Positions 1-11,000 of a DNA stretch of 64,000 nt are shown here, one piece after another. The position numbers were made by a program, and so were the translations under genes. The notes beneath the pieces are model-generated. The model worked only from the letters and a program-made list of their open reading frames with translations. It was not told where the DNA came from and did not search any database. The stretch is from Vibrio cincinnatiensis DSM 19608 (GTDB taxonomy: Bacteria; Pseudomonadota; Gammaproteobacteria; Enterobacterales; Vibrionaceae). The stretch spans positions 1-64,000 of the forward strand of contig NZ_FUXB01000013.1 in assembly GCF_900167345.1 (NCBI RefSeq), in the 5' to 3' direction. Every line of letters begins with the position of its first letter. Within the stretch, counting starts at the first letter, position 1.

Positions 1-245
1 TTTTTTGGTCTTGCGACCGGCTCAATGAATACTGACTTCAACTTACCTTAGTAAATTAAAGCTATTATCGTTCCAACAGAACGATAATGAATTGACTGTG
101 CCAAAATCAAGTAAACTTGATTCTGATTGGTCACTCAGTTCATCGATAAATCTTTTTGATTATCATCAACGAGTGCCCACACAGATTGATTGGTTTAAAT
201 TGTTAAAGAGCGGTGCTTCCCAGACTCATGAGAGCTTCGAAGCGG
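1..245 (-). other. rRNA operon leader (pre-16S), 16S gene just off the left edge
   Basis: Read on the minus strand this stretch contains the conserved antitermination boxA-like sequence GCTCTTTAACAATTT (plus strand about 196-211), followed by CTGTGTGGGCACTCG, the same order found upstream of 16S rRNA in E. coli and vibrios. It runs to the left edge and ends in an A-rich stretch after GGTCGCAAGACC, which is typical just before the mature 16S 5' end. No mature rRNA lies inside the window. An open frame of 89 codons on the plus strand here is an accident of the leader and is not annotated. Confidence 0.9.
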
Positions 246-303
246 AGGTGCATTCTAGCGAGATAACTGAGCGTGTCAAACACTTTTTCAAATTTTCTTT
301 TTT
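245..303 (-). promoter_or_regulatory. rRNA operon P1-type promoter with UP element
   Basis: On the minus strand a perfect -35 TTGACA (274-279) is followed by a 16-bp spacer and TAGAAT (252-257). The 16-bp spacing and the GC-rich region just downstream are typical of stringently controlled rRNA P1 promoters. Upstream (280-303) lies an A/T-tract resembling an UP element. Transcription would start near 245 and run left into the 16S gene. Confidence 0.85.
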
Positions 304-441
304 AGAAGCTTTTCCTCTCCTAACACTACCTGAAGCCTTGCGGCATCTGCCGTGTCAGTGAGGGCGCATTATAGAGATGAAATGAAATGGTGCAAGGTAT
401 TTTTGATAAAATTTCAAAAAAGTATAGTTTTGATTAAATAA

Positions 442-486
442 CAACCGGAACAGGATAAAAGTATTACTTTTATCCTGTTCCGGTTG
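442..486 (-). terminator. Long perfect palindrome downstream of fre, probable terminator
   Basis: A 45-nt perfect inverted repeat (arms 442-463 and 465-486, centre 464) lies just past the fre stop codon. On the minus strand it is followed by a moderately T-rich run. It separates fre from the rRNA promoter and probably stops fre transcription, although the tail is not a clean poly-U. Confidence 0.6.
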
Positions 487-496
487 AGGTGGAATC

Positions 497-1210
497 TTAA
501 ATAAATGCATAAGCATCAGAAAACATTCGTTCACGAGAGGCTTCTTTATACTGAGTAAATTGCTCTCTTGCTGCCCCCGCCATGTCGAAACGGCCGGCAA
601 TATAAATATCAAAGTCAGCTAATGATTTAAAATCTTGATCAATAGCTTGTAAAACATTTCCCACTTTTCCCTGCCAACCGGAGCTTGCCTGTTCAACAAC
701 AGGGATAAAGTGGATATTTTTATACTTATCAGCCAGAGCTTCTAGCTCTATTCGTGCATACAGCTGACTCTCATCACGAGCCCCCCAGTAGACATAAATA
801 GGTATCATTTTATTCTTGGCAATGCAGTGATCCAATATAGAACGGACATAACTAAACCCTGTCCCCCCAGCGATCAATAATAGTGGATTTAAGGAATTTT
901 CTTTATAGTCAGCATTACCATGTGGGGCATCAATTAGAATTTGCCTTCCATCTTCTAAGGCCTGTTGCATAGAATGAACCACTTCCTGCGCATAAGCATT
1001 ATGCTCGGCAGCACCAATATGTAGCTCCAACTCTCCCTCATGTCTGCATGGGCTGCTTGCAATAGAAAATGGACGTTTATCATTTTCTCCCATCATCACC
1101 ATTAAATACTGCCCCGCATTAAAAGAAATGGGGCGATCTGGCTGAAGCAGAATTTGATAGGTATGACTAGCTAAAGGCTGAATAGACTTTACTTTACATT
1201 CAATAATCAT
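497..1210 (-). CDS. fre: NAD(P)H-flavin reductase
   Basis: A 237-residue soluble enzyme that reduces free FMN, FAD or riboflavin with NAD(P)H and feeds electrons to other systems such as ferric reduction. The sequence shows the flavin-binding RPFSIAS motif near residue 50, a nucleotide-binding [15 protein letters not shown] motif, and the C-terminal YIAGRFDMA...DAYAFI typical of E. coli Fre (233 aa). I chose the start giving [11 protein letters not shown] because AAGGA lies at a good distance upstream and it matches the family N-terminus; an in-frame start 12 codons upstream exists but lacks support. It follows ubiD on the same strand, the order known from E. coli, with a gap of about 160 bases. 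Confidence 0.95.
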   Translation of the reverse strand: MIIECKVKSIQPLASHTYQILLQPDRPISFNAGQYLMVMMGENDKRPFSIASSPCRHEGELELHIGAAEHNAYAQEVVHSMQQALEDGRQILIDAPHGNADYKENSLNPLLLIAGGTGFSYVRSILDHCIAKNKMIPIYVYWGARDESQLYARIELEALADKYKNIHFIPVVEQASSGWQGKVGNVLQAIDQDFKSLADFDIYIAGRFDMAGAAREQFTQYKEASRERMFSDAYAFI

Positions 1211-1369
1211 GGACTTCCTTCTTCTTTCCATAACACAAGCACTCACGTGCTTTTAAAAAACAAAGGTGGAAACCTCATAAGCTTGCTCTTTCTCTGAGAA
1301 CATTTGCTTAGTGATGAATACAAGCTTCGTTTTCATTGTTTAGACAGCGCCAAACCAAAGCGCTACCAA

Positions 1370-3223
1370 TTATATAATGCCGAGTTTGCTCCATAGTTGA
1401 TCAATTTTCTCAACTAATTTAGGGTCTTTCTTGATTGGCGTCCCCCAATCTCGCATGACTTCTCCTCGGAATTTATTGGTCGCATCAAAGCCAAGCGTGG
1501 ATGAGGCTGCCATCCCTTGAGAAACTTGCAACGTATCTCGAGCGGGATCCATACGCGTACTTATCGCCCAAATCACGTCATTCCAATCACGCACGTTGAC
1601 ATCTTCATCGCAAAGAATTATGAATTTATTGGTAGAAAACTGCGATAGAAACAACCAAGCGGCTTCTAAGATGTGCTTTGATTCTCCCGCCCGTGTTTTA
1701 TTCATCGATACAATCGCTAATTGTTGGTTAGCGCTTGGCGGTAAATAGATATCTAACACTTGAGGATACTGACTTTTAAAGTTACGGATATCCCCCTCTG
1801 TCACTTCGTTAAACATCGTTGTAGTTTTATCTATCTCAACTTGCGTTTCAACAGGCCATTTAACCGTGGCATCCATCCCCATCTTTGAGCCTAGCCCAGC
1901 AACTGGGGAAGCAAAATCCAAAGAATCGATGGGTGTATTTTCTATGATCAAGGTATCTCTAATCGGTTCCATCTGTTCACACATCGCTTGAGTAACCGAA
2001 GTCCAATTTCGAGCATCAACAGAATCATCACACACGATCACAAATTTTGTGTACATAAATTGACGCAAGAAAGACCACACTCCCATCATGACTCGCTTAG
2101 CATGACCCGGATATTGCTTTTTCATCGTCACCACCGCCACACGGTAGGAACATCCTTCTGGAGGAAGATAAAAATCCGTAATTTCAGGAAACTGTTTTTG
2201 TAATATAGGCACAAACACTTCATTGAGTGCCACTCCAAGAACAGCAGGTTCATCAGGTGGTCGCCCTGTGTAGGTACTATGGTAGAGAGGTTGCTCACGC
2301 ATCGTAACATGAGTTACTGTAAATACATGATGACGCTCAACTTCGTTATAATACCCAGTGTGATCGCCATAAGGCCCTTCATCTGCAAATTCCGCAGGGT
2401 CGATATAACCTTCTAGCACAATTTCTGCACTCGCTGGAACTTCTAGATCATTACTAATGGATTTCACTACTTCCGTTTTACTGCCCCGCAACAAACCTGC
2501 AAATGCGTATTCAGATAACGTATCAGGAACAGGCGTAACAGCCCCAAGAATGGTGGCAGGATCGGCCCCAAAAGCAACCGAAACAGGAAAAGGCTCTCCC
2601 GGATGAGTTTCCATCCAGTCACGAAAATCTAATGCGCCCCCACGATGAGCGAGCCAACGCATGATAATTTTATTTTTGCTGATTTTTTGCTGACGGTAGA
2701 TGCCTAAGTTTTGGCGCTTCTTATTAGGGCCACGAGTAATGGTTAACCCCCAAGTGAAAAGCGGAGCCACATCATCAGGCCAACAGCTCATCACTGGAAT
2801 CTTATCGAGATCAACCTCATCCCCTTGCCAAACGACTTGTTGACAAGCCGCTTTGCGTAAACGTTTGACCGGCATATTGAGTACTTGTCGAAAAACAGGC
2901 AATTTTTCTAATGCTTCTTTAAAACCACGGGGAGGTTCTGGCTCTTTAAGATAGGCTAAAAGTTTACCAACCTCTCGTAAATCCTGAACCTTTCTCCTCC
3001 CCATTCCCATCGCTACTCGTTCAGGCGTACCAAACAAGTTGGTTAAAACAGGAATATCGTACCCAATTGGATATTCAAATAATAATGCAGGGCCTCCCGC
3101 ACGTAAGGTTCGATCACTGATCTCGGTCATTTCATAATGAGGGTCAACCGGGTGAGTAATTCGCTTTAACTGACCATTCTGCTCAAGGTAGCTGAGAAAA
3201 TCGCGTAAATCCTTAAAATTCAT
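1370..3223 (-). CDS. ubiD: 4-hydroxy-3-polyprenylbenzoate decarboxylase (UbiD)
   Basis: Prenylated-FMN-dependent decarboxylase of ubiquinone synthesis. The N-terminus ([32 protein letters not shown]) and core ([28 protein letters not shown]) match E. coli UbiD closely. The protein is 617 residues against 497 in E. coli. The extra length comes from a partial repetition of the C-terminal block: residues from about 340-475 and about 490-610 are clearly similar ([64 protein letters not shown]). The long form is, as I recall, usual in vibrios. The start is the methionine of MNFKDLRDF by homology; its Shine-Dalgarno is weak. It lies upstream of fre. Confidence 0.95.
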   Translation of the reverse strand: MNFKDLRDFLSYLEQNGQLKRITHPVDPHYEMTEISDRTLRAGGPALLFEYPIGYDIPVLTNLFGTPERVAMGMGRRKVQDLREVGKLLAYLKEPEPPRGFKEALEKLPVFRQVLNMPVKRLRKAACQQVVWQGDEVDLDKIPVMSCWPDDVAPLFTWGLTITRGPNKKRQNLGIYRQQKISKNKIIMRWLAHRGGALDFRDWMETHPGEPFPVSVAFGADPATILGAVTPVPDTLSEYAFAGLLRGSKTEVVKSISNDLEVPASAEIVLEGYIDPAEFADEGPYGDHTGYYNEVERHHVFTVTHVTMREQPLYHSTYTGRPPDEPAVLGVALNEVFVPILQKQFPEITDFYLPPEGCSYRVAVVTMKKQYPGHAKRVMMGVWSFLRQFMYTKFVIVCDDSVDARNWTSVTQAMCEQMEPIRDTLIIENTPIDSLDFASPVAGLGSKMGMDATVKWPVETQVEIDKTTTMFNEVTEGDIRNFKSQYPQVLDIYLPPSANQQLAIVSMNKTRAGESKHILEAAWLFLSQFSTNKFIILCDEDVNVRDWNDVIWAISTRMDPARDTLQVSQGMAASSTLGFDATNKFRGEVMRDWGTPIKKDPKLVEKIDQLWSKLGII

Positions 3224-3304
3224 AGGTTTTCTTGTCGTCATCCATACTGAGAATAGTATAACAAAAAGCAAGAACCTTCGCTATTTACCCATTTTTAGCC
3301 AAAT

Positions 3305-3338
3305 AAAAAAGCGTCACGATAAATCATGACGCTTTTTT
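3305..3338 (-). terminator. Rho-independent terminator of rho
   Basis: A 12-bp stem (AAAAAAGCGTCA with its complement) and a 10-nt loop lie between the rho stop and ubiD. A-run and T-run on both sides make it strong on the minus strand just after the rho stop codon. Confidence 0.85.
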
Positions 3339-3353
3339 CATCAAAAATGAGGT

Positions 3354-4613
3354 TTATTGGCGACGCATCGCATCAAAAAACTCATCGTTGGTTTTAGTCA
3401 TTGCCAATTTATCAATGAGGAATTCCATGGCATCCGTTTCTCCCATCGGGTGAACGATCTTACGCAGAATCCACATTTTTTGCAGTTCATCGGGTTTAGT
3501 CAATAACTCTTCACGACGAGTACCAGAGCGGTTAAAGTCAATCGCAGGGAAAACACGTTTTTCAGCAATCTTGCGATTAAGGTGCAGTTCCATGTTGCCG
3601 GTACCTTTGAACTCTTCATAGATAACTTCATCCATTTTAGAGCCAGTATCAACCAATGCCGTTGCGATGATGGTTAAACTCCCCCCTTCCTCTACATTAC
3701 GGGCGGCACCAAAGAAACGTTTAGGACGATGTAAAGCGTTAGCATCGACCCCCCCTGTCAATACTTTACCGGATGAAGGAACGACAGTGTTGTACGCGCG
3801 AGCTAAACGAGTAATTGAATCGAGTAAGATGACCACATCTTTTTTGTGCTCGACCAAACGCTTAGCTTTCTCAATGACCATATCCGCCACTTGGACGTGA
3901 CGTGACGCAGGTTCATCAAAGGTAGAAGCAACCACTTCACCTTTCACCAAACGTTGCATTTCAGTCACTTCTTCTGGGCGTTCATCGATAAGAAGCACCA
4001 TCAACACGCACTCAGGATGGTTGCTCGCAATACTTTGTGCGATGTTTTGCAGCAACATGGTTTTACCCGCTTTAGGTGGAGCGACAATCAAACCACGTTG
4101 TCCTTTACCGATTGGAGCAGCAAGATCAAGAACACGCGCGGTAATGTCTTCAGTTGAACCATTACCACGTTCCATCACCATGCGTTCATTCGCATGCAAA
4201 GGCGTTAAGTTTTCGAAAAGAATTTTATTGCGGGCGTTATCAGGCTTGTCGTCGTTAACTGTGTTCACTTTAAGCAGAGCAAAGTAACGTTCACCCTCTT
4301 TAGGTGGACGGATTTTCCCAGCAATTGAGTCACCCGTTCGTAAGTTAAATCGACGAATTTGGCTCGGTGACACATAGATGTCGTCAGGGCCAGCTAAATA
4401 TGAGCTGTCTGCGCTGCGTAAGAAACCAAAACCGTCTTGAAGAATTTCCAAGACCCCGTCGCCAAAAATGTCTTCTCCGCCTTTAGCGTGAGCTTTAAGA
4501 ATAGCAAAGATGATGTCTTGCTTACGCAGACGCGCGAGGTTTTCAAGGCCTAGGCTCTCACCAAGTTTCACAAGATCAGACACAGGTCTGCTCTTCAATT
4601 CTGTTAGATTCAT
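3354..4613 (-). CDS. rho: Transcription termination factor Rho
   Basis: Hexameric RNA-dependent ATPase that ends transcription at C-rich unstructured RNA. At 419 residues it equals E. coli Rho in length. Visible elements are the N-terminal RNA-binding cold-shock-like fold with GFGFLRS, Walker [13 protein letters not shown], Walker [14 protein letters not shown], the Q-loop [10 protein letters not shown], and the R-loop region [18 protein letters not shown]. The start [14 protein letters not shown] is chosen by homology; a TTG codon 17 codons upstream is in frame but not supported. It lies downstream of trxA on the same strand, with the trxA terminator and a leader of about 130 bases between them. 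Confidence 0.97.
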   Translation of the reverse strand: MNLTELKSRPVSDLVKLGESLGLENLARLRKQDIIFAILKAHAKGGEDIFGDGVLEILQDGFGFLRSADSSYLAGPDDIYVSPSQIRRFNLRTGDSIAGKIRPPKEGERYFALLKVNTVNDDKPDNARNKILFENLTPLHANERMVMERGNGSTEDITARVLDLAAPIGKGQRGLIVAPPKAGKTMLLQNIAQSIASNHPECVLMVLLIDERPEEVTEMQRLVKGEVVASTFDEPASRHVQVADMVIEKAKRLVEHKKDVVILLDSITRLARAYNTVVPSSGKVLTGGVDANALHRPKRFFGAARNVEEGGSLTIIATALVDTGSKMDEVIYEEFKGTGNMELHLNRKIAEKRVFPAIDFNRSGTRREELLTKPDELQKMWILRKIVHPMGETDAMEFLIDKLAMTKTNDEFFDAMRRQ

Positions 4614-4743
4614 TGTGGTGGATACTTGTTTAGTTAAGATGGATTTGGTCTCAGGATTGACCAAGAAGTGAACACTTGTTTAATTAACGTGCGATAAACT
4701 AGCACTAAATAAAAGACTAGTCTAGAAAATGTTTTTTGCAAAA

Positions 4744-4770
4744 TAAAACCGCACGTCGTGTGCGGTTTTA
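4744..4770 (-). terminator. Terminator of trxA
   Basis: An 11-bp GC-rich stem (TAAAACCGCAC and complement) with a 5-nt loop sits just after the trxA stop on the minus strand and is followed by TTTTGC. It separates trxA from rho. Confidence 0.85.
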
Positions 4771-4780
4771 TAGATTTGCA

Positions 4781-5107
4781 TTATATATTTGCGTCCAGAA
4801 ACTCTTTGAGTTGAGTTTTGGATAACGCACCGACTTTTGTCGCCGCCACACTACCATCTTTGAATAAAAGCAGTGTAGGGATGCCACGGATACCAAATTT
4901 TGGTGGTGTACCCGCATTGTGGTCGATATTTAGCTTACCGATAGTGAGTTTGCCTTCGTATTCGTCTGCGATTTCATCAAGAATAGGTGCGATCATTTTG
5001 CAAGGACCACACCATTCTGCCCAAAAATCGACCAGAATAGGGCCTGCAGCTTTGATCACATCGTTTTCAAAACTTTCATCAGAAAGCTGCAAAATTTTAT
5101 CACTCAT
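4781..5107 (-). CDS. trxA: Thioredoxin 1
   Basis: A 108-residue cytoplasmic disulfide reductase. It shows the active site WCGPCK within [15 protein letters not shown], the cis-proline loop GIPTLLLF, and the usual family length. The ATG giving [10 protein letters not shown] is preceded by GGAGTGGAAG. A longer open frame extends upstream but would add 86 residues without homology and overlaps the rhlB promoter region, so it is rejected. It is divergent from rhlB and upstream of rho, the same order as in E. coli. Confidence 0.97.
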   Translation of the reverse strand: MSDKILQLSDESFENDVIKAAGPILVDFWAEWCGPCKMIAPILDEIADEYEGKLTIGKLNIDHNAGTPPKFGIRGIPTLLLFKDGSVAATKVGALSKTQLKEFLDANI

Positions 5108-5219
5108 CTTCCACTCCAATGTGTTTTTTCTGAACTGGTTGCATACTAACCAGTAAATAGATGCTCTATTGGAATGTATTTGCTTCCGTATTGCAAGTGT
5201 AAGCTGATATTCTATAGCG

Positions 5220-6521
5220 ATGAAAAAGACACATATCACAGAGCAAAAGTTCGCCGACTTCGGGTTACACCCGCAAGTTATTGAAGGATTGGAAAAAAAA
5301 GGGTTTGAGTTTTGCACCCCTATCCAAGCCTTGGCGTTGCCGGTCCTGCTCACCGGCCAAGACATTGCAGGCCAGGCCCAGACGGGTACTGGTAAAACCC
5401 TTGCGTTTCTTACTGCGACTTTTAACCATTTGCTGACGACGCCTGAAGTTGAAGGACGTAAACCGTCTCAGCCGCGAGCCATTATCATGGCTCCCACACG
5501 TGAGTTGGCGATTCAAATTTACAATGATGCTGAATCATTGATCGCAAGCACAGGCATTAAAGCTGGGCTGGCTTACGGTGGTGAGAGTTATGATAAGCAG
5601 CTCACAAAACTGCAAGAAGGGGTCGATGTCCTGATTGGTACTACCGGGCGTATTATCGATTTCTATAAGCAAAAAGTGTTTAACCTCAACCACATTCAAG
5701 CGGTTGTACTTGATGAAGCCGATCGCATGTTTGATCTGGGCTTTATCAAAGACATCCGTTTCTTGTTCCGCCGTATGCCTGAACCGAAAGATCGTCTCAA
5801 CATGCTTTTTTCTGCCACGCTCTCTTATCGAGTCCAAGAATTAGCATTTGAACATATGCATAACCCTGAACATGTAGTTGTAGAAGCAACGCAAAAGACG
5901 GGACATCGTATCAAAGAAGAGCTTTTCTACCCTTCTAATGAACATAAAATGGCCCTGTTACAGACGCTGATTGAAGAAGAATGGCCTGATAAAGCAATCA
6001 TTTTTGCCAACACAAAATATCGCTGTGAACAAGTATGGGGAGCTTTAGCCGCAGACGGGCACCGAGTCGGTCTATTGACGGGAGATGTTCCACAGAAAAA
6101 ACGTGAGCGTATTTTAGAGCAATTTACTCAGGGAATGCTGGATATTCTGGTTGCCACTGACGTTGCCGCTCGCGGATTACACATTCCACTCGTCACACAT
6201 GTGTTTAACTATGATCTGCCAGACGATAGCGAAGATTATGTGCACCGTATCGGACGCACAGGTCGTGCGGGAGAAAGTGGTTCTTCAATCAGTTTTGCTT
6301 GTGAAGAGTATGCCGTAAACCTCCCAGCGATTGAAGAATACATCGAGCACAGCATTCCAATGTCTGAGTACGACGCTAGCGCTTTGTTGACAGACTTGCC
6401 TAAGCCATTAACGTTGCGTTCATCATCACAACAACGTCGAACGAATACTACCGGCTCACGCTCAGGAAACAGAAAACCCCAGCGTCGCCCACGTACACCA
6501 CGCCCAAAAAAGGATTCGTAA
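5220..6521 (+). CDS. rhlB: ATP-dependent RNA helicase RhlB
   Basis: DEAD-box helicase of the RNA degradosome that unwinds structured mRNA for PNPase and RNase E. The 433-residue protein shows the Q motif region ([11 protein letters not shown]), motif I AQTGTGKT, motif Ia PTRELAIQI, motif II DEAD, motif III SAT and motif [12 protein letters not shown]. The C-terminal 35 residues are rich in Arg, Ser and Pro, as expected for an RNA-binding tail. It is followed 7 bases later by gppA and is probably cotranscribed with it; it is divergent from trxA. Confidence 0.96.
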   Translation: MKKTHITEQKFADFGLHPQVIEGLEKKGFEFCTPIQALALPVLLTGQDIAGQAQTGTGKTLAFLTATFNHLLTTPEVEGRKPSQPRAIIMAPTRELAIQIYNDAESLIASTGIKAGLAYGGESYDKQLTKLQEGVDVLIGTTGRIIDFYKQKVFNLNHIQAVVLDEADRMFDLGFIKDIRFLFRRMPEPKDRLNMLFSATLSYRVQELAFEHMHNPEHVVVEATQKTGHRIKEELFYPSNEHKMALLQTLIEEEWPDKAIIFANTKYRCEQVWGALAADGHRVGLLTGDVPQKKRERILEQFTQGMLDILVATDVAARGLHIPLVTHVFNYDLPDDSEDYVHRIGRTGRAGESGSSISFACEEYAVNLPAIEEYIEHSIPMSEYDASALLTDLPKPLTLRSSSQQRRTNTTGSRSGNRKPQRRPRTPRPKKDS

Positions 6522-6528
6522 TACACCG

Positions 6529-8022
6529 ATGAGCCAAAGCACTTCTTCACCGCTGTATGCGGCTATCGATCTCGGATCAAACAGCTTTCATATGTTGGTT
6601 GTGCGCCATATTGATGGCAGCGTACAAACCATGGCAAAAATCAAACGTAAAGTACGTTTAGCTGCGGGATTGGACGAACACAATGTACTCAGCCAAGAAG
6701 CCATGCAACGCGGCTGGGATTGCCTGAGCCTATTTGCTGAACGGCTACAAGACATTCCTGCACAACATATTCGTATTGTCGGTACGGCAACGTTACGTAC
6801 CGCAACCAATGCAGAACAGTTCTTAGTCAAGGCGAATGCCATTTTAGGCTATCCAATCGAAGTCATTTCTGGTGAAGAAGAAGCGGCAACCATATACAAA
6901 GGCGTTGCTCACACATCCGGTGGTGTGGGTCGTCGTTTGGTGGTTGATATTGGTGGAGCCAGTACAGAACTGATCATCGGTGAAGGATTTGAAACCAAAG
7001 CCCTAACCAGTTTAAAAATGGGTTGCGTTACTTGGTTAGAACGTCATTTCAAAGATCGACAGTTAACCGCAACTAACTTTGAGCTGGCGATTCAAGCAGC
7101 CAAAAAGATGATGGCACCAATCTTACCAACCTATCGCCAGTTAGGTTGGAATGTGTGTGTTGGAGCTAGCGGAACTGTACAAGCTCTGCAAGAAATCATG
7201 CTGGCTCAAGGCATGGATGAAGTCATTACGTTAGCGAAACTCAAGCGTTTGCAAAAACAGGCCATGTTATCCGACCATCTTGAAGAACTGGAGATCGAAG
7301 GGCTAACCCTTGAGCGTGCATTGGTTTTTCCCAGTGGTTTATCCATATTGATCGCTATTTTTGAGTCATTAGAAATTGACGCTATGACTCTAGCAGGTGG
7401 GGCATTACGTGAAGGACTTGTCTACGAAATGGTAGAGGAGCTGCGCCAAGATGATATTCGGGCAAGAACCATTACCAGTGTGCAACGCCGCTATCAAATT
7501 GATCAACATTATGCAGAGCAAGTTGCTTCACTGGCGAGCCGTCTTTACCAACAATGTGGCTCTGACCAATGGATTCCAGAACCTCAAGCCGAGATCTTGC
7601 TGCGTTCTGCCGCTCAGTTACACGAAATTGGTCTGGCAATCGATTTCAAAAAAGGTGGAGAGCACAGCGCCTATCTATTGAAGCATTTAGATTTGCCCGG
7701 CTATACCCGTGCTCAGAAACTCTATTTAGCAGAATTAACCCGTCGTTATCGGGATGCACTGTCTTCATTGCCAGAACAACATGCGCTGTCTGCTAGCAGT
7801 GGGAAACGTGTCTTACGCTTGTTGCGCCTTGCCGTTTTGTTAAGTCATCGACGAAACCCCGCTTTAGAGCCGGAATTTACCTTATGTGCGGATGAAGATA
7901 AGCTGACTCTAACACTCGACGAGCAATGGTTAGTCGATAATCCACTCACTCATGCAGAGCTTGAGTTGGAGGCCAACCGACAAACGGATATTGGCTGGCC
8001 ACTCGCCATTGTAACCAAGTAA
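6529..8022 (+). CDS. gppA: Guanosine-5'-triphosphate,3'-diphosphate pyrophosphatase
   Basis: Ppx/GppA phosphatase that converts pppGpp to ppGpp in the stringent response. The 497-residue protein has the actin-like phosphate-binding motifs [14 protein letters not shown] (N-terminus) and [15 protein letters not shown], then [11 protein letters not shown]. The C-terminal part from about residue 310 is the HD-like helical domain ([26 protein letters not shown]). It follows rhlB directly, as in E. coli, which favours GppA over the paralogue Ppx. It ends convergently with the sensor kinase gene. Confidence 0.93.
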   Translation: MSQSTSSPLYAAIDLGSNSFHMLVVRHIDGSVQTMAKIKRKVRLAAGLDEHNVLSQEAMQRGWDCLSLFAERLQDIPAQHIRIVGTATLRTATNAEQFLVKANAILGYPIEVISGEEEAATIYKGVAHTSGGVGRRLVVDIGGASTELIIGEGFETKALTSLKMGCVTWLERHFKDRQLTATNFELAIQAAKKMMAPILPTYRQLGWNVCVGASGTVQALQEIMLAQGMDEVITLAKLKRLQKQAMLSDHLEELEIEGLTLERALVFPSGLSILIAIFESLEIDAMTLAGGALREGLVYEMVEELRQDDIRARTITSVQRRYQIDQHYAEQVASLASRLYQQCGSDQWIPEPQAEILLRSAAQLHEIGLAIDFKKGGEHSAYLLKHLDLPGYTRAQKLYLAELTRRYRDALSSLPEQHALSASSGKRVLRLLRLAVLLSHRRNPALEPEFTLCADEDKLTLTLDEQWLVDNPLTHAELELEANRQTDIGWPLAIVTK

Positions 8023-8031
8023 TGCCCATCC

Positions 8032-8053
8032 AGCCCTTGCTATGCCAAGGGCT
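8032..8053. terminator. Bidirectional hairpin between gppA and crbS
   Basis: An 8-bp stem AGCCCTTG/CAAGGGCT with a 6-nt loop lies between two convergent genes and touches the crbS stop codon. The T-tracts are short, so strength is uncertain. Confidence 0.5.
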
Positions 8054-11000
8054 TATTCTCCTACTTGATTAAGCAAAGTCCTTAATTTGAGTGGTTTAAC
8101 CGGTTTGGCCATAAAACTGAATCCGTTAGACTCTATTCCCTCCAGAATATCCGGATTACGATCAGCACTGATAATCACACCGAGAAACCCCTCTCCTAAT
8201 CGTAAACGACATTGCTGTAATACTTCTAATCCTGTTCGACCGTTGTCGAGTCGGTAATCTGATAGAATGACATCTGGAATCCATTGATCATCGAGTGCTT
8301 TTAAACTGGATAACAGATCAGTAGACGTTTTTACCTCACAGCCCCAGCGCTCAAGCAGATCACGCATCCCAATCAAAATATCGGCCTCATTATCCACACA
8401 TAAAACCCGTAAATAACTCAGCTCAGAGACTGGGCTGCCCCCCAGCGAAGAAGGGGTTATCTGCTCCGCTACACTCGCCCGCGCTAAGGTGATGGAAAAA
8501 ACACTTCCTTTCCCCGGCCAAGAGCGCATGGAAATTTCATGACCCAATGCTTGGGCGATCCCTTTTGATATCGCCAATCCCAACCCTAACCCTTGATCGG
8601 AGCGAACTTGTCCGCCACGATTGAATTCTTCAAAAATTTCTTGCTGTTTATCTTCTTCAATCCCGATACCGTTGTCCCAAACATCAATACGAACTCTTCC
8701 TTGCCAGCGCCTCACGCCGAGCACCACTCTGCCTTTTGGCGTATAGCGAAACGCATTGGTTAAAAAATTCTGTACGACTCGACGCAACAATTTTGGATCG
8801 GAACGGACATACAGTGATGAAGGCACCATATGAAATTGGATATTTTGCTGCTTCGCTAACGCACTAAATTCTGCATCCAAATTCGTTAATACATCTTTAA
8901 TCGCTAGACTTTGCGGGTGAATATCTAATTTGCCCGACTCCAAACGAGAAATATCCAATAAATCACCAATCAAATCCTCAGCGGCACTTAATGCACTTTC
9001 AATATGATGAGCAAGCCGCTTAGACTCTTCTTCCTTCGCCACCTCAGACAAAGACGAGGCAAAGAGACGCGCAGCATTCAAGGGCTGCATGAGATCATGA
9101 CTGACTGCGGCTAAAAAACGAGATTTCGATTGAGACTCTCGTTCGGAGCGTTGCGTTGCTAGTACCAGTTGTTTATTGAGTTTTTCTAGCTCACGCGTTC
9201 GTTCCAAAACTCGCTCTTCCAAGTGCTCGTTCGCCTCCTGCAAACTACGTTCTGCATTACGAAACACCGTAATATCACTAAAACTCATGACAAACCCGCC
9301 CCCCGGCATCGGGTTTCCTTGAACTTCAATCACACGGCCATCTGATCGCATTCTTGATGACGTGTGCCGTGATCCTTGCTCTAAATAATAGACCCGTTTA
9401 CGCACATGTTCTTCAGGATCACCAGGGCCACAAAGCCCCTGCTGCGCATTATGACGAATAATATCGGCTATCGGTCGCCCCACTTGGATAAGCCCAGCAG
9501 GAAAATCAAACAGCTCTAAATAACGCTGATTCCATGCCACTAGCCTAAGCTGCTTATCAACGACCGCTATACCTTGTCCGATATGTTCAATTGCACCTTG
9601 CAACAACCCTCGACTAAAGTCATACAGTTCCGAGGCTTCATCGACAATGGTCGCCACCTCTTCAAGCTGCATTTTCCGCCCTTGCAGGGCAGAAGTGAGG
9701 ACTAACTTTGCTGATGAAGCGCCAAAAACCCCAGCAAGAACCCGTTCGGTATGTCGAATCAACCCCGCTGGTGCTTGTTGATTTGGCATCAAAGCCTCTT
9801 GCTGCTGATGCCAATATTGTCCAAAAGCACTTTTCACCCTTGGACGCCCCACAAAACGGGAGGCCAACATTTCTAATTCTGCGACCGTGACACGGCTCTG
9901 ATACAAGCTCATGTTTTCATTTTCAGGCAAAGGCGTACCGATAAAAGAAGCCGACTGCAAACGCTCACTCAAACTAGAACGAGTAAAAAGAGAAACCACC
10001 ACGTAGCAAAGCGCATTTAAACTGACACTGAGTAACATTCCCCAATCAACCCGGCTCATACCTAAATCGATAAGTGTCTGAGGCGGCGTGATTAACCAGA
10101 GTAAAATATTACTGTCGGCATCCCCAGCTAACATCTGAGTTGCACTCATCAAGGTGACCAACCACAAGGTAAATCCTACTGCAAGGCCAACATAAACCCC
10201 TTTACGGTTTCCTTCTCGCCAATACATCCCTCCCAATAGAGCTGGAGCAAATTGAGTGATGGCAGAAAAAGAGAGAAAACCAATGGCAGAAAGGGAGGGA
10301 ATCGTATCTAACGCGAGATAAAACCCCCACGCTCCCATCAACAATAAAAAAATTAAGGTACGACGAATAATGACCAACAAGCCCGAAAAATGGCGATGAT
10401 TTCGGTGAGTTAGCCGCATACGACGCAGTAACAACGGCATCACTAAATCATTTGATACCATTATAGCTAGGGCAATAGTCGAAACGATCACCATGCCAGA
10501 AGCCGCCGATGTCCCCCCTAAAAAGGCCAGTAGCGCGATAGACTCCGCCCCAACCTGCATGGGTATACTTAACACTAAGGTATCTGCTGGGGTATTCGGC
10601 AGTAACGTTTGGCCCACCCAAGTAATAGGCAAAATAAAAAGCCCCATTAATAGAAGATACACAGGAAATAACCAGCGAGCAGTATGCAGATCTTGCGCTC
10701 GTTCATTTTCTACAATCATGGTATGAAACTGTCGAGGTAAACAGATAATCGCCAACATCGTGAGCACGGTATGAACAAATAATGTTGGCCAGTTTGGGGG
10801 GTGATAGGTTTGTTGAGCGCGAGTTAGGAGATCTATGTCTTGATTTCCAAAAGCCAGAAATACAATAAACAGCCCGACCACTAAAAATGCGACCAGTTTT
10901 ACAATCGACTCAAAGGCGATGGCCATCATCATGCCACGGTGATGCTCTGTATTGTCAATGTGACGCGTACCAAACAGCATGGTAAATAGCGCCAAAGCCA

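Noticed and set aside
92..361. 89-codon plus-strand open frame at the left edge
   Set aside because: It overlaps the rRNA leader and promoter on the other strand, has no ribosome binding site or known homology, and is explained by the rRNA control region.
4781..5365. Long form of thioredoxin with 86 extra N-terminal residues
   Set aside because: The extension has no homology, overlaps the rhlB start, and the internal ATG has a good ribosome binding site.
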